From Rhodamnia argentea (Eukaryota; Streptophyta; Magnoliopsida; Myrtales; Myrtaceae): a stretch of DNA of 64,000 bases. Under the pieces are notes generated by a model, which was given only the letters and a program-made list of their open reading frames with translations, made no database searches and had not been told where the DNA came from. Positions 11,451 to 23,716 of this stretch are shown here, piece after piece; position 1 is the first letter of the stretch, and each line of letters begins with the position of its first letter. The translations under genes and the position numbers were made by a program. Location: NCBI RefSeq assembly GCF_020921035.1, contig NC_063160.1, forward strand, positions 18,689,095 to 18,753,094. The letters run 5' to 3'.

Positions 11451-11949
11451 AAGACCATTCTTGTCATTTTACTTTTCTTCTTCTATGTATTTTATATTTT
11501 ATCATTTATGCCATAGTCCGTCATAATGGTGAGATTTTTACTCTAAATCAAAAATCCAAATGCAATTCCTACATGCGGTTGGATCCAAGCCACTCGCGAT
11601 TTACCTCTCCAGCTTAGCTTAGAGTCAACAAGCATAAAAAGTCAGCGTGACCCGATTCACATTATTTCTATGGGAAAAGAATAAATAAATTGTGTGAAAA
11701 TCGTGAAACGACGAGTGAAGAAAATCAAATTCAAAGCGCGATGATTTTTATTTTTATTTTTTCCTCACGGAAAGGACAGATTGAAAATGTCTTGTCGGCC
11801 GCAATAACGGCGGACCATCATGCTTTTGTCGATAGTAGTGGGGATAAGCAGCTCCAACCAAAAAAAATCAATAGAATAGAATAAAATATAAAGAGGAGAT
11901 AACCGCCATCATAATCTTATTGATTAGGAATAGTAAAGACCCGCGCGAC

Positions 11950-12360
11950 AACCATTTCATTTTGAGGATTTTTTTTATTTTTCTATTTCGAAAATAGATT
12001 TTGGACATAAATCCGTTTGATAACGAATTTTTTTTTTTTGAGATAATTTTTATCTCACAAATAGATTGTGGAACAAAAATGAAAATTTTCTACTTCTCTA
12101 CTTTTGGAACAGAAACAGAAATAGAAATTCTTTTCGTCGGTCCTTGCTCGTCGTTCGCGGGTCTTTGTAACAATAGCTCTGCCTCTTGTTGCAAACCTAG
12201 CCTCCATCGCAACCATAGAAATATTATTATGTTACTAAACGAATTTCTGTTCGGAAAATAAAAATTTTGTATCGTTATCAAACACGTTTTCTCTGCTTCG
12301 AAACTCGTCCAAGAAATAGAAACAGAATAATTTATTTATGGATAGAAATTATTTTCAAAC
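11950..12360. repeat. Foldback-like AT-rich element
   Basis: The left part reads GTTTGATAACGAATTTTTTTTTTTGAG. The right part reads TCGTTATCAAACACGTTTTC, partly the inverse. Internal AGAAACAGAAATAGAAATTC and GAAATAGAAACAGAATAA repeats also occur. A short GC-richer centre lies near 12140-12210. Probably a small non-autonomous element; its ends are uncertain. Confidence 0.45.
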
Positions 12361-12499
12361 CCAGAATGGTTATCGTTCACGCCCTAAGAGTCCTCTTTGG
12401 CGATTCAAGAGCTAAAGATCCGTTTCAACTCTCAAAGGGTGCATGTGTATCTTTACAATCATGTATTACAATGAAAAAGTTATTATTTATTACAGTAGG

Positions 12500-12770
12500 A
12501 ATAAGCAGGCTGAAAATCCTAAAAATTTATCATCAAAATGCAATTAAGTCCTAAAAATTATTAATTTTGGGTAATTAAGTCCTTTCATTAACTCAGTCTA
12601 ATTTGACTAATGAAAAATGGTCACAAGTTTAGGACTTAAATGCACTTTTTAAAAATTTGAAGGCTCAATTGCACTTCCGTGATAAATTATGGGACTTAAT
12701 TGCACTTTTTGAAAAGTTTTAGAACTCAATTACACTTTTTGTGATAAATTGTTAAGATTTACGGTACCCT
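12500..12770. repeat. Small inverted AT-rich element ('AATTAAGTCCTAAAAATT' repeats)
   Basis: Left arm AAAATGCAATTAAGTCCTAAAA and right arm TTAGAACTCAATTACACTTTTT are roughly inverse. Several GGACTTAATTGCACTTTTT repeats lie between them. Non-coding MITE-like DNA. Confidence 0.5.
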
Positions 12771-12829
12771 TATTCAATTTATATGTAATATAAAAGTGTG
12801 TGTAAAGTAAAAAAGAATGAATTCTCTTT

Positions 12830-14165
12830 TTTTTTCCTCCTTGATTATTGTTGAAGTATATGGCTTAGGCTTTCCAATTTGACTTGTAAATATGGTTTCG
12901 GACTCGAGTTAAGCCTGATTTATTTCGAGTGTGTGGCTTTCTGTCGAATTTCACGCATTATTTCTAATCCAGCATGTACCATGAAAAGGGTGTTGAAATG
13001 TTACGTATTGCTTGCTTAAGGGGTTTATATGCTTTTCATATTCCAGTAATCCATCTTTACATGTTAGCTTGATTTTTTGGGTACGAAGTTCTAAAAATTG
13101 TGCTTCTTCTTCTTCTTTTTTCAAATGAGCCAGGCAGTGCTAGCTAGGGATAATAAAAAAAAAAAAAAATTGTCTCGTTCTCATAATGAATCGACAAGAA
13201 TAACACAAAATTATTTGCATGTAGCATCACCATCGAAAGAGCTAAAAACAAAATTTTCAAAATTTCACTTTTAGTCTATAATTCATTGTTAGCCTGTCAA
13301 GGTCACTTCTTAAGTTAACCATCTCGATGAAATGAGGCTGACTACTCTTGGAAATATAGCCGTCTCTTTGCCGATCCGTGATGTTTTTCTTTTTCCTTTT
13401 TTTCTTTTTTGGTAAATAGAAGGTACAAACTAAATAAACTACAATCCCTTACCCAAAAAAAAAAAACTAAATAAACTACAATATGACGACGCGCTTACGA
13501 GAGTTCCTATCTGAAAAGAAGACTTTTTTATTTTTATTTTTTTCATATTTTCCTTTTTTGCTAAATCTAAATATCTGTCGTTGCATCCAGACACATCAGT
13601 AGCACATGAATTGGGACAATTAATAACGATTGAAAGGGACTCCACGGTGCATCTATTTAAGTTTTCGAAAGCATCCGATGAATTCTTGACTTTTTCGCAA
13701 ACCGCGCATGTGTCTGTACAAATGGTCATTAAGTCGTGAAAGAGACGACCCCTGTTTCTTTTCTAGCAATTTTTCTGATCCAATCTCTCTTGTGATTGCT
13801 AATGAAAACAACGGGGCGTCACATCGCATGAGATGACTTTACTAAAATCCCCAACCGAAGCAGGATAAATGGATTATTTTTTCTTGGTATTATTCGAAAA
13901 TCTTTTTCCCCCCATAAAAAGTTAGTAAAATAATCTTTCGCATCCACAGATTTGCATACATGACGCGGATTATACGTACATAAATACGCGCATCTAACCT
14001 CCACGTACACATCAAACCATGATAATACGTGTTTCAAGATATGGATCGAGTTTGAGCAGTTGAGGGTATGAAAATTGAGTTTTGTTATTTTACTTTGATC
14101 GATTGGATTGTACATGTGTTGATTACAAGTTGAAGTTACTGACGCTCAGATAAATGGCATAGTTG
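12830..14165. repeat. Duplicated intergenic DNA of the OPT array, B-C interval
   Basis: Homologous to about 2970-4010 plus 5119-5260. Markers include TAGCATCACCATCGAAAGAG, TCATTAAGTCGTGAAAGA and GTGTTTCAAGAT. No gene seen. The LTR-like insertion of the A-B interval is absent here. Confidence 0.7.
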
Positions 14166-14174
14166 ATTTTTAGT

Positions 14175-14905
14175 CGAAAGATAATAAAAAAAAAATCCTA
14201 AACTTATTGGGTTTGTGCAATTTCAATCTTACACATTTCAATTATGTCAATCGAGTTTTAAACATTTCGAAATTTTGCCAATATAGCCCATCCGGCCAAT
14301 TTTTACCGAAAATAAGCGATGTGGACACCGGCCGGCCATCCTACATGGCATGATAAGCATCGACGTGGACAATTTTTTTAAAGAAAAATTCTTATCTTTT
14401 ATACTTTTTTTTTCCTTTTTTTCATTCATTTTTTAACTAGCCGTTGGGCCTCGGCGATGGCAAGCAACCGACCAAAGGTGATGACGGGGGTGGGTCGGTC
14501 TTGCCGGAGGCTAGGAAGGGCCGGCCCCGCTAACTTAGGGCAAGGCTTGACCCCATCGAGATCTGACATAGCTGGCAAGGCCAGCCCTTGTTTCGCTTAT
14601 TGCCAATCGCCAGCCATCACCAAGGCCCAATAACAGCAACAGAAGAAGGAAAAAAAGAAAGAAAAGATAACTCAAAAGTAATAAAAAAAAATTGTCGACC
14701 TTAATGTCGGTGTCAACGATTTCCGGTCAAAATTTACCGGATGAACTATATTGGCAAATTGTTAAATAGTTTAAGACTCAATTTGACAAATTGAAAGGAC
14801 GAGGATTGAGTTGACACTATTTTTTAAACTATTTAACAATTGAAAGGATGAACTAATTTGGCAAATTGTAATAAATTTTAAACTATTTTTTGATAAATTA
14901 CCTAG
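14175..14905. mobile_element. Two-armed inverted-repeat element with GC-rich core
   Basis: The left arm contains CCATCCGGCCAATTTTTACCG and ATCCTACATGGCAT. The right arm contains CGGTCAAAATTTACCGGATGAAC and ends AATTTTAAACTATTTTTTGATAAATTACC. The 14450-14640 centre is GC-rich with GGCCGGCCC and GCAAGGCCAGCCC. No coding capacity. The element recurs with one arm at 5262-5725. Confidence 0.65.
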
Positions 14906-15075
14906 CTTTATTTGATAAATTCCCTATCTTTCTCCCACTTTAAAAGCACAATATCCAAAGTTAAAAGCCACTCCTTATATGCCCTTGAATAAGTGAAGAT
15001 AAACAACCTATTTACAATTTCAAAATATACAATTCTCCTGACAACTTTACGTCCAAATTCTATCTATTTTACTGA

Positions 15076-15546
15076 AAAAAAAAAAAGGGTCATGCATGTA
15101 AAAGCAAGGATTTGAAGTCAAAATGCTCATTCTGAATTTGCTTTATGTTTAATAAGACTGCAAATAATTTAAGTAATCGACAGATCATTGTTGAGATAAA
15201 ATCGTAATTAGTTTGAAGAATACGACGTAGCGTGAATCAAAGTAATATCTTTCATAAGACGACCTTAATTGGACCGAATTATTGAATTCAAGATATATGA
15301 ATAAGTAATTCGATATCAAGAGACCGACAAGAGTACTTGAGGATTGGTCACCACATAAGATAATTTTATTTCTTGCGAGTAACATAATATTATCTTAAAA
15401 AACCAGAATCATCATACCGACAACACTGCAAGAAACCCGAATAGTCGAAACGCCTAAAACTGTCCAGATTGGATACTTTGTACAACTCCTGTAGAACCCA
15501 CTAATTTTACTTCTGTAAGTTCTGCATCCGGAAAGAGCTCCATGCA
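15076..15546 (-). other. 3' flank of OPT-C
   Basis: Homologous to the OPT-B 3' flank (5730-6208) and, more weakly, to 22286-22640. It is the likely 3' UTR and terminator region. No separate gene is present. Confidence 0.6.
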
Positions 15547-18500
15547 TCAGTTGACCGGGCAACCATCAGCCACTACGCCTGTGGCTGTTGGACATGCTGC
15601 CAATTCACAATGTTCACCGTTTGTTCCCCACCAAGTTATGCTTTTATTCTCCATGCCCAGCGAAAAGTATAAAAGCACGGCCATGAACGCCGCTCCCGCG
15701 TCCAGGGCTGCCGAGAGGACGTAGTTGTATCTCTGCCACCACTGCTTTCGGTACCGGAAGATGAAGAAATTGAATATTGTTCCTGCTACAACCCAGGCAT
15801 TGAAGTTTAATGGTGTAGCCGGTGGCATCATTCCTGTTGCCCCGAATAAGACTGGAAGATTAATGAGAGGGATCCAAGATTGCTTGGGAAACGCCTTGTG
15901 TAGCAGCCATACTATGATAGGTCCTATTGCACCTCCAAGGAAAAACCAGTTCATGTCTCCATAGTTTCCGAGTGTCCCAAAGATCCGTCTAGGTCCAGCC
16001 AACCCCCATATAACAGACGCATCGAAGAAAACCCGGTCACTTGGACACGTCCAGGGACTATCTGGTGGAAGGAGGTCCTTTTGGCATATGTCGGTTACTG
16101 AGTTCAGCAGCCACCATGCCACTGCAATGTTGATGGTTCCAGCAAGAATTGTACCAATGAACTGTGAGGACACAAGTATAGAGTACTAAGGTCGTTTCGA
16201 AATTACTAGATGCCACGCATACTTATGCAAAAAGTAGCAACTAGAGGGAGGATACTTGACAATCTAATGGTTAGGAGCAGTAAAAAGTACCTGAACTAAG
16301 AACATCGATCTTGGCGGTATCTTCATGTAGTGTCCCAGCTTAAAATCACTGAGAAAGGAAACAGCCTGACCCATGCTGATGTAGCCATATGTTTTGAAGC
16401 AAACATTTGCTATAGGTCTTCCTGGATATATGATGCCCATAATGTATTCTGTGATTATATTTAGTCCCGGTGTCTGTAGACAGAAAGAGATCATTGTGAA
16501 GTATAATATGTCTTCTTAGAAGGAAATCAAGTCGTGCAAAAATGTGCCATAACTCTTGATTCATACCTGATTTGTTGTGGCAGTGATGATACTAACGGGA
16601 AGGGTGAATCCAAATGCAAGGGCACTAGCAAAGAGAAGCCCCCACCATGGCATTTGGACCTGTTCGTTCAGGAAGATGCATAGAGCAAGAGATACAGCCA
16701 GACTTACAACCAGCAACAAGTGAAACCACCATGAGGGTATGTCTTTGTATTTCCTCATCAATTTTGTATGGATGTCTGCCTTCCCTTTGTGAGAAGCACG
16801 ATAGCGCTTGTAGATTTCTCTGTCGAAATGTAATCGTACATCAGTGTCCCCATGTGTCGTGAATTCAAGAGAATCGAGTACTTAACGGGAAAAATAAAGC
16901 CATTCTTCAGTATCTAGTTGTTGCAACTCTGTGTTACAGCCATAAGGATACCCTTGGTTCACAGTAAAGTTATTTGAAACTGTAAGTTCCGATTCTTTCA
17001 AGGTTCCATCTTCAGACCTTTACAGTCTTGCCCTGGTTTTTTCTTTCCTTATGCCGCTTGATGTCCTTATTAAGTATATTGAGGTGAGAAGACAGTACCT
17101 GCCGTAGAAGAAGGCCACGTGAGTTAGTGTCGATGCAATGGCGGCAAAGCCAAAGCCGTAGGCGAGAGCAAAGAACGTGCTTATATGAATTCGACCTTGC
17201 TCCTCGTACTTTGGGATGTCCAACTCGAACTTGTGGTTTACGATAGCCGTTATGTTGTATCTTTGACCTTGCGCAGTGAACAAGTCCGAGGACAGAATGG
17301 GGAATCTATCAGCACTGTACAGGTTGAACCCCCAGTAGGCTATGGGGATTACAACGATTATCAATATGTATCCCGCCAAGACATTGGCTATGGCAAAGAA
17401 GGGGCTGATTAAAGGGCTGAACAGGAAGGATGCCACTACTGTCCAGTCGAGCGTCAACGCACCAAGTCCAAGGCCTTGCAGACCCGAGCCGATCTGCTGG
17501 GCGGTGACCGAGTTGGAGAATGCCCAGCAGACCCATGATATATTTCTGAGCGTGGTGAAGAGGTATCCAGGGACAGCATACCATGAGAAGCTGCAGATCA
17601 GTACAATGAGGAAGAATTTTGCCCGCGACATCCGCCGTTCGTCCCTCTCGTGTAAAGCGCTGCATCAATTTGGATAGAATGAAAAGTCCCTTCTGTTTTC
17701 TGGTTAACTCTGATAACTAAGCAAGCAAGCGAGGGGAGGCAAAAGAGTGTAGTTATTACCGGAACAAGGAGACTTGGACGAGGGTGGCAGGCCACCATAT
17801 GTGAGCTGGTTCCACCACATACTTCCTCAGCAGCCCTGCCCATCCGTATCCCAACACCTGCAATTCCCAAACTCCATTACTAACCACGATTCACTCGCCA
17901 TCTTTCTGAAGCTCCGTTCGACAATGGGCACACGATTTTCTATCTTGTTTCTCTACGTTTCAAGATTGCTGTGCCGTTTAACAGTTGCAGTGCGAGGATG
18001 GCGACAGTCTCCTCGGGATATGTTCAGACATTTGACTCTTCACGTCAAAGTGCGCAAAAAAGAAAAAAAAGTTCGGAGCATGAAAAAGCATAGCCAAAAA
18101 GGACAGGAAAAGGCAGAAGGAAACGAGTGGATAGCTGTAACATTTATGATATTCACAAGCTAAATCGTCCTCCGCCTTTCTTTTCTCTCGGCTACTTTCT
18201 TGCAACAGGCGAGTAAGAGAAACCGTAAAATTTCACCGATTACGACTCAACTAGTCCATACGAAACTTACCTGCGTCGTGACGATGAGAAGCCACCCGGC
18301 AAAGAAGGAAATGCTCCGGCCATAGAACGCCTTGATGATGTTCACTATCGAGACCCCGTAAGCCGACCCGGATCCGAACGCGCTCCCGGCGTTGGCAAAT
18401 ATGGAGATGAGCACGTGCTCCTTCATGTTGAAGGGGCCCGGGTTGAGCGAGAAGAGCCGGGACCCGAGCCCGGGGATCCGGAACTTGGCCTCTGGCAGTG

Positions 18501-18789
18501 CCTCGGCCATGAAGCGGCCGATGGGGAGCGTGGCAACCTGGACGGTGATCTGGGTTATGACGAGGGGCTCAGTCCGGTAGGCGAAGAACTGGTTGAGGAA
18601 AGAGAGGAGGGAACACGAGAGGAGGCCCAAGAACCACATGCGGAAGGTCCACACCGGCAAGGTCGGGTCGTCGTCGTTGTTCACGGTGAGGCGGACCTCC
18701 TCGATGGGCGAGAGGTCGTCCTCGTTAACGGGATCCTCGAGTTTGGCTAGTCTGGTGGTGGGTGGTGGTTGGAGCTCCAGTGTGCCCAT
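15547..18789 (-). CDS. OPT4: Oligopeptide transporter, OPT4-like, copy C (complete)
   Basis: This is a complete gene for a 742-aa OPT-family transporter and the most compact copy of the array. Exons on the minus strand: 18271-18789, 17760-17857, 17099-17659, 16567-16819, 16291-16473, 15547-16161 (2229 nt with stop). Splice phases match copy B exactly. Motif NPG is at residues 116-118 and KIPPR at 528-532. One codon is missing relative to B in exon 3 (a membrane segment reading [11 protein letters not shown]). Most differences from B are conservative, and the N-terminal tail is the most variable part. Membrane location and proton-coupled transport follow from the family. The duplicates may differ more in expression than in activity, because their promoters carry different insertions. 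Confidence 0.95.
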
Positions 18790-18870
18790 GATGGTGGGTG
18801 GCAGCAACAAGTGTGCTCGAGGGTGAGGAGGCTGGTGGTGGTGCTGCTGCTGCTGCCGCCGTATGTCTGG

Positions 18871-18877
18871 TTTTATA
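18871..18877 (-). promoter_or_regulatory. TATA box of OPT-C
   Basis: TATAAAA on the minus strand about 82-88 bp before the ATG, aligned with the TATA boxes of copies A and B. Confidence 0.65.
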
Positions 18878-18889
18878 CGTTAACGCATG

Positions 18890-19460
18890 GTGGGCAAACG
18901 TAACACACAAAGATTCCAAGATTCACTGTGTATGACAAAAAAAAAAAGACATAAAGATTCCAAGATACCAATTTTTTTTTAATTATATTTTTATTTATAT
19001 ATATAATAATTTGTTTTCATAAGTGTAACTATCCAATGATCGAGCGCGAGTATGCCGAAGAAGGGAGTGTAAAGGAATAATTTTTTTTTTTTGGTCTTAT
19101 TGTAAATGAATATTCACTCGCAGAACAAAAAAAATAAAAAAAAACCTTATTTGATGGGCAATGGTAATGCTGGTGATTAAAAGAAAAATTTAGAAAACAC
19201 AAATTATTCGTCTCAAATTCCGTGAATCAAAGAAGATGACGTTAAGGGTGAGTATAAAAATAACTTTCTATGTTAGATATATTCTGATAATTACGTATTA
19301 TTCTACACATTTAATTATGCATATCTTAATTGGTATTTTTATATATTTTATGGTCAATTTATGGATCTATTTCCAAATTGAGATTGAAATATGAATGCCG
19401 AGTCTTGGGCGTTTATGGAATCCTCTGACTAGTTCTAGTACCGTACCAGGTTGTCATTGG
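18890..19460. mobile_element. AT-rich insertion in the OPT-C promoter
   Basis: About 570 bp of AT-rich DNA separates the TATA region from the conserved upstream block at 19461-19535. In copy B the two are adjacent. The insertion does not resemble the one in copy A, so it is an independent event. Ends not resolved. Confidence 0.45.
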
Positions 19461-19535
19461 TTGTCGACAGCTGACTTCCCAGAAATGGGGAGCTGCTTGT
19501 TGTGGCCCTTCCTTCCAGCTGGACTCGAGCGGCAA
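19461..19535 (-). promoter_or_regulatory. Conserved upstream block of OPT genes, copy C
   Basis: The more diverged relative of 2523-2597 and 10994-11067, with GCTGACTTCCC and CCAGCTGGACTCGAGCGGCAAG. Confidence 0.35.
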
Positions 19536-20063
19536 GTTCTATAACAGTCGTCTATGGTCTATTTCTCAATTATTGTGGGCCCCAGAAAACCTCGTACCCA
19601 ACCAAAAAAAAGGCCAAAAAAAAAAAAAGAGAGCAATTCATTCCTGTTGGGGGAGATGCCTCTCTTTGCCAATCTGTGATTTTGATGACGCACTGATGAG
19701 AGGTTTCTCTCTCTTTTTTTTTCTTCCATGTTTGCTAAATTGGGATGTATGTTTCTTCGGATCAAAACGCATCGATCTCGCGAGAATCCCAAAATTTGTC
19801 GTCTTTGGAAGAGATTCCATATGAATGCATCCGATGAATTATTGACTTTTTTAGCAAAGTGTAACGCGGACGCAGTTGATGAACCTTTTTGAACTTGTAG
19901 ATGAGCCCTCCGTCATGTCGCGCAAGACGATTTTGGTAAAATGCATAACTAAAGCATTTTTTCGAAAAATCCTTTTCCCCCTTTGAAGGATCAATCTCTT
20001 GCATCCACAAAAAAAAATGCGTACATGACGTGGAATGTACGTACACGCATACATACATATGGC

Positions 20064-21003
20064 TAGGGATGAACAAATCGGACCGATCAAATTGAGAACC
20101 ATCGGACCGCCGGTCCAATTCCCGGTTCTTGTTATGTAGGACCGGATTGAAAGATTTTATGAGTCAACTCATTGCAATTCTCATATACGATTCTCGTTCC
20201 GGTTCAAGGGTTGCTTTGATGATTACTCCAACTATATTTAGTCAACTTTCTTTTTCGTTTTCTTTGGTTTCTGTGTTCCCGGTCCGTCTCGAGGAATAAG
20301 GAAGCAAAGGAAACTATTAACACGTATGAGTATCGATTGCATGCGGGATCATCGTGGTGATATATCACATTCCTGGAAAGAATTGGCCATGTGTTGATGA
20401 TACCATGGTAAGCAGAACTATTTTCATCATAGTCTTACATGTATGCAATATGGTCATTTGACATACCAGTATTCACTGAAAAGCTTTTCTTCTTGTTCTT
20501 CTTCCTTTTCTTCTTTCTCTTTGGTTGAAGGTTTCTAATGTATTGGGAATTGCCGATAGTGGGCACTTAGTAGGAGTGGTCGGTTTCCGGTCCGGTCCGA
20601 TTTCTCTCAAGAGTCGAGAACAGGACCGATGGTCCTGGTTCTCAATTTTTCGAAACCGGGAACCTTCCCGAGCGGTTCCATTGGACCACACACATACCCA
20701 AAAAAAAAAAAAATGCGGCATTCCTATTTGGAATGATGTAAGAAAAAATATTTGCGGCTATACGCTGAAGTAAAGCAAAAAAACCCTAAAGAACCTAAAC
20801 CTAAACAACAAGTAAATGCTAGGTTTTTAAAAAAATTAAAATTAAAAAGGACCGATCCGATCCTGGGCCCTAGAATCGAGAACTGGACCACCCGGTCACC
20901 GGTTCCAATTTTAGGAACCGGGAACTGGACCGGATCCCCCTAAAATTGAAAACCAGAGCATCGGTCTCGATCAAATCCGAGCCGTCTTTTTTGCTCACCC
21001 CTA
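20064..21003. mobile_element. hAT-like non-autonomous element with GGTTCC/GGTCC repeats
   Basis: The ends are TAGGGATGAAC and GCTCACCCCTA, the usual short hAT-type TIR. The interior repeats ACCGG, GGTTCTC and CGGTCCGG motifs in both orientations. The 8-bp target duplication is degenerate (CATATGGC, GTATACGC). It interrupts the duplicated intergenic DNA of the OPT array. No transposase ORF. Confidence 0.65.
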
Positions 21004-21344
21004 GTATACGCATCAAATGATGCCGATAAGTGTTTCAAGATACCCGTTAAGTATGAGCGTCGACTTAAATTTGATCGTTACCGTTGTAGACCCGCAGCCC
21101 GAAATGACGTGTTGGGCCCGTTTTGCGAGTATCTCCACTAGCCCAGCCCACCGAGGACATTTAGCTGTTGGGCCGGTCCGCTCAAGGCCGGTGGAGCTTG
21201 AGATGTACTTTTTGGGTACGGGTCAACGGGTCGAGCTTCCAGAAGTTGAGGGTACGAAAGTTGAGTTTCGATCGTGTGTGGATGCGTCATGTTTACAAAC
21301 CGGGACACCGACCCTTAGATAAACGACATGCGTTGACTTCCAGA

Positions 21345-22285
21345 TGAGCCAAAATTATTATGACGAGGATGGGGGGCCCGCTTTATTATTTTCTCCCGCA
21401 TGAAAAAGCTAAATTATAAATAAAGTTAAACGACACCAGTGCTAAACAAACGACTTACATATTCAAATTATTTTTGTTCCGCGAAAAATAAATCTCGGGA
21501 AAACGTTTTTCATATTTTTCGACATCTGTTTAGCGAAAATTAAATTTAATTAGAAAAATAATTTTCTATTTTTCCTCTATGTTTTCCTCGAAAAGAGGAA
21601 AACATTTTCCTCCGTATTTGCTCTCTCAATTCATTTACATTCATTTTATTTTATACTATTTTTATTTTTTTTCTTCTTTTTTCCTCCTTCCTCCTCCTTT
21701 CGCGATCCCTTCCTATGCGGACCTCGGCAATGGTCGACAGCCCGGCGATCGGCCATGACGTGAGCTTAGCTCGACGGTCTCGAGCAAGCCGGATATCGCC
21801 GGGACCGATAGAGCCTCAAGCTCACCTGCGGCCGGTCGTCGGCCATCGTTGTGGCCGATGACCCGTTGAAACCAAAAGGAAAATAAAAAAAATAAAAAAC
21901 AAGAAAAAGGAGAAAAAAGATAATAATTGAAAAATTCAACATTATTGTAAAAATAAAATAATAAAAAATAAATTATTGACAGGAGTGTATAGAGGAAAAT
22001 CATATTCGATTTTCTATATCAAAAAGACGGAAACATATCATTTTCGGGGTCCTTTTCATATTTTAACCAAATACCAAAAAACATATTAATCTTCAAGAAA
22101 ATATATTTTGAAATCGTCACATTTTTCGAGAAATAAACGGAATCTTAAAAAGTAATTTTGGGCAATCATAACACAAGATATATTCGAATTCAAATTGAGA
22201 CACGATAAATTCCTTAGATTACAAAACTATTATTTCAATAATTTCACATCGAGATTCTATGTATTACACTTAAAAATCAAAATAA
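21345..22285. mobile_element. AT-rich element with GC-rich core after OPT-C interval
   Basis: AT-rich outer parts have GGAAAACGTTTTTCATATTTTTCG on the left and CATATTTTAACCAAATACC on the right. They surround a GC-rich core (21710-21865) with GGTCGACAGCCCGGCGATCGG and CACCTGCGGCCGG. No coding region. It takes the place of the inverted-repeat element found in the other two intervals. Confidence 0.5.
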
Positions 22286-22640
22286 GAACGCATCGTGCAT
22301 TCAAAAGCATGAGCACAATCTCCAAGAGACTTTTTGAGTAGAGATTTAAATTCGAAATCGCCGTATGAGTTTGCCCGATATCTAATACTAATGCAGACAG
22401 AATTTGCAACCCATTAATAAAAAAAAGTAGGCAATATCTTTGAAGATTGCAATCTATCTACGGATAGAAATCGAATTTCTCTGGAGATGACCTTAATTTG
22501 ATTGAAGTATTTAATTCAAGATATAAGGAGAGGCAGGCAGCCAATCTTTTTACGTTATTTATTTTCTTTTCGGACATTATCTTCTTCTTTTTTTCAAGCA
22601 ACAGAGTATTATTCTGGTAAAAGTTTAGGGTGAATTCCTG
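22286..22640 (-). pseudogene. Relic of a further OPT 3' flank
   Basis: Weak but ordered similarity to the 3' flanks of OPT-B and OPT-C: GCATTCAAAAGCATGAG, GATGACCTTAATTTGATTGAA, TTCAAGATATAAGGAG and CAACAGAGTATTATTCTGGTAA. No exon follows; unrelated sequence begins near 22640. It marks the right boundary of the tandem array, or a deleted fourth copy. Confidence 0.45.
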
Positions 22641-23716
22641 AAAATAGGAAAAACCTCTAAGGAAAGTGTCGAGCTGAAAGAAGGCCGAGTTGTCACAAAC
22701 TGCAGATATCTTGTAGCCGCGACTGAACGTAAAAATAGTCGAAATCCCCCCGTCTTTGCCTAACCCAACAAGAGATCCGGGAAGAACCAAAACCTATGAT
22801 TTTATTCAGGTGACAACGTGACAGGTAGTGGCGGTTCCTCATTTGGTTATCCCCGGAAACAACCGCGCACGCAATCGGTGCTTACCAAATCTTTAAAGAT
22901 AAGAATTTGATAATCAAGTTGCAACATTTCAAACGCCTTTTAAACGGTCAATGATAGCCCCTCTGCCTCTGGGAATGGGGGATGTTTCTTCGAAACTTCC
23001 CAATTCCTGCGACGTTGTCTTCTCGGGTAGCTAAGCTCCGGCTTTTTCTTGATTTCTCCGACATATTCAGTTTCTTTTGTTTTCCCCATTGCCCCCACGT
23101 GATTTAGTATCTGTTGTTATCTGGGTTTGGGCTATATCTTATTGCCAGAGAAAGATTCGACCTTCAAGTAAGCAAACAAGCTCTTCTTTTTCTGGGGTGT
23201 TCTGCTCATTTGGGTTTGGAATCGGTTTCTGATGGTCGTTGAGGGGTTTCCGGTGATATTTGACGCTGCTCATCTTGTGAAGGCCTCGACTTTCCACGAG
23301 GTAAATGCAATTGTTGTCTTTCCTCCTCTGTTTCACCTTCCTTCTCTCGTTCGATTCGACTTAAGTCATTTGAGCATTTGGGTACGAATTCAATAGGTTT
23401 CGAAAGGATTCCGTGCTATCCGGGTTCGTTTCTTATTTCCTGAATTGCTTTTGGCCTGATTGCTGAATGTGTCTTGATTCTTTTCGAAAGTTGACTGATG
23501 CGTTTGATTTAAAGTTTTCGATTTTGCTTGCTTTTCTGTAATTGGGGGATCTGTTTCTGTCTCGTTCCATATCTGTTCCAACGATATTGGGATGATGAAA
23601 TAGTGTCTGATCTGCCTCTTGCAATTTGCAGGATAATAGACTCTGGACCAAATTTGGTGTGTACGTTGCATCGGGAAACATTTTGATTGGCTACTTAGAG
23701 AATAGCTGTATTGATA
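22641..23716 (+). promoter_or_regulatory. Upstream and 5' UTR of the CorA-like gene
   Basis: A likely leader intron runs from a donor GTAAATG at 23301 to an acceptor TTTGCAG ending at 23631, with a short second leader exon before the ATG at 23717. No other gene was found here. Confidence 0.4.
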
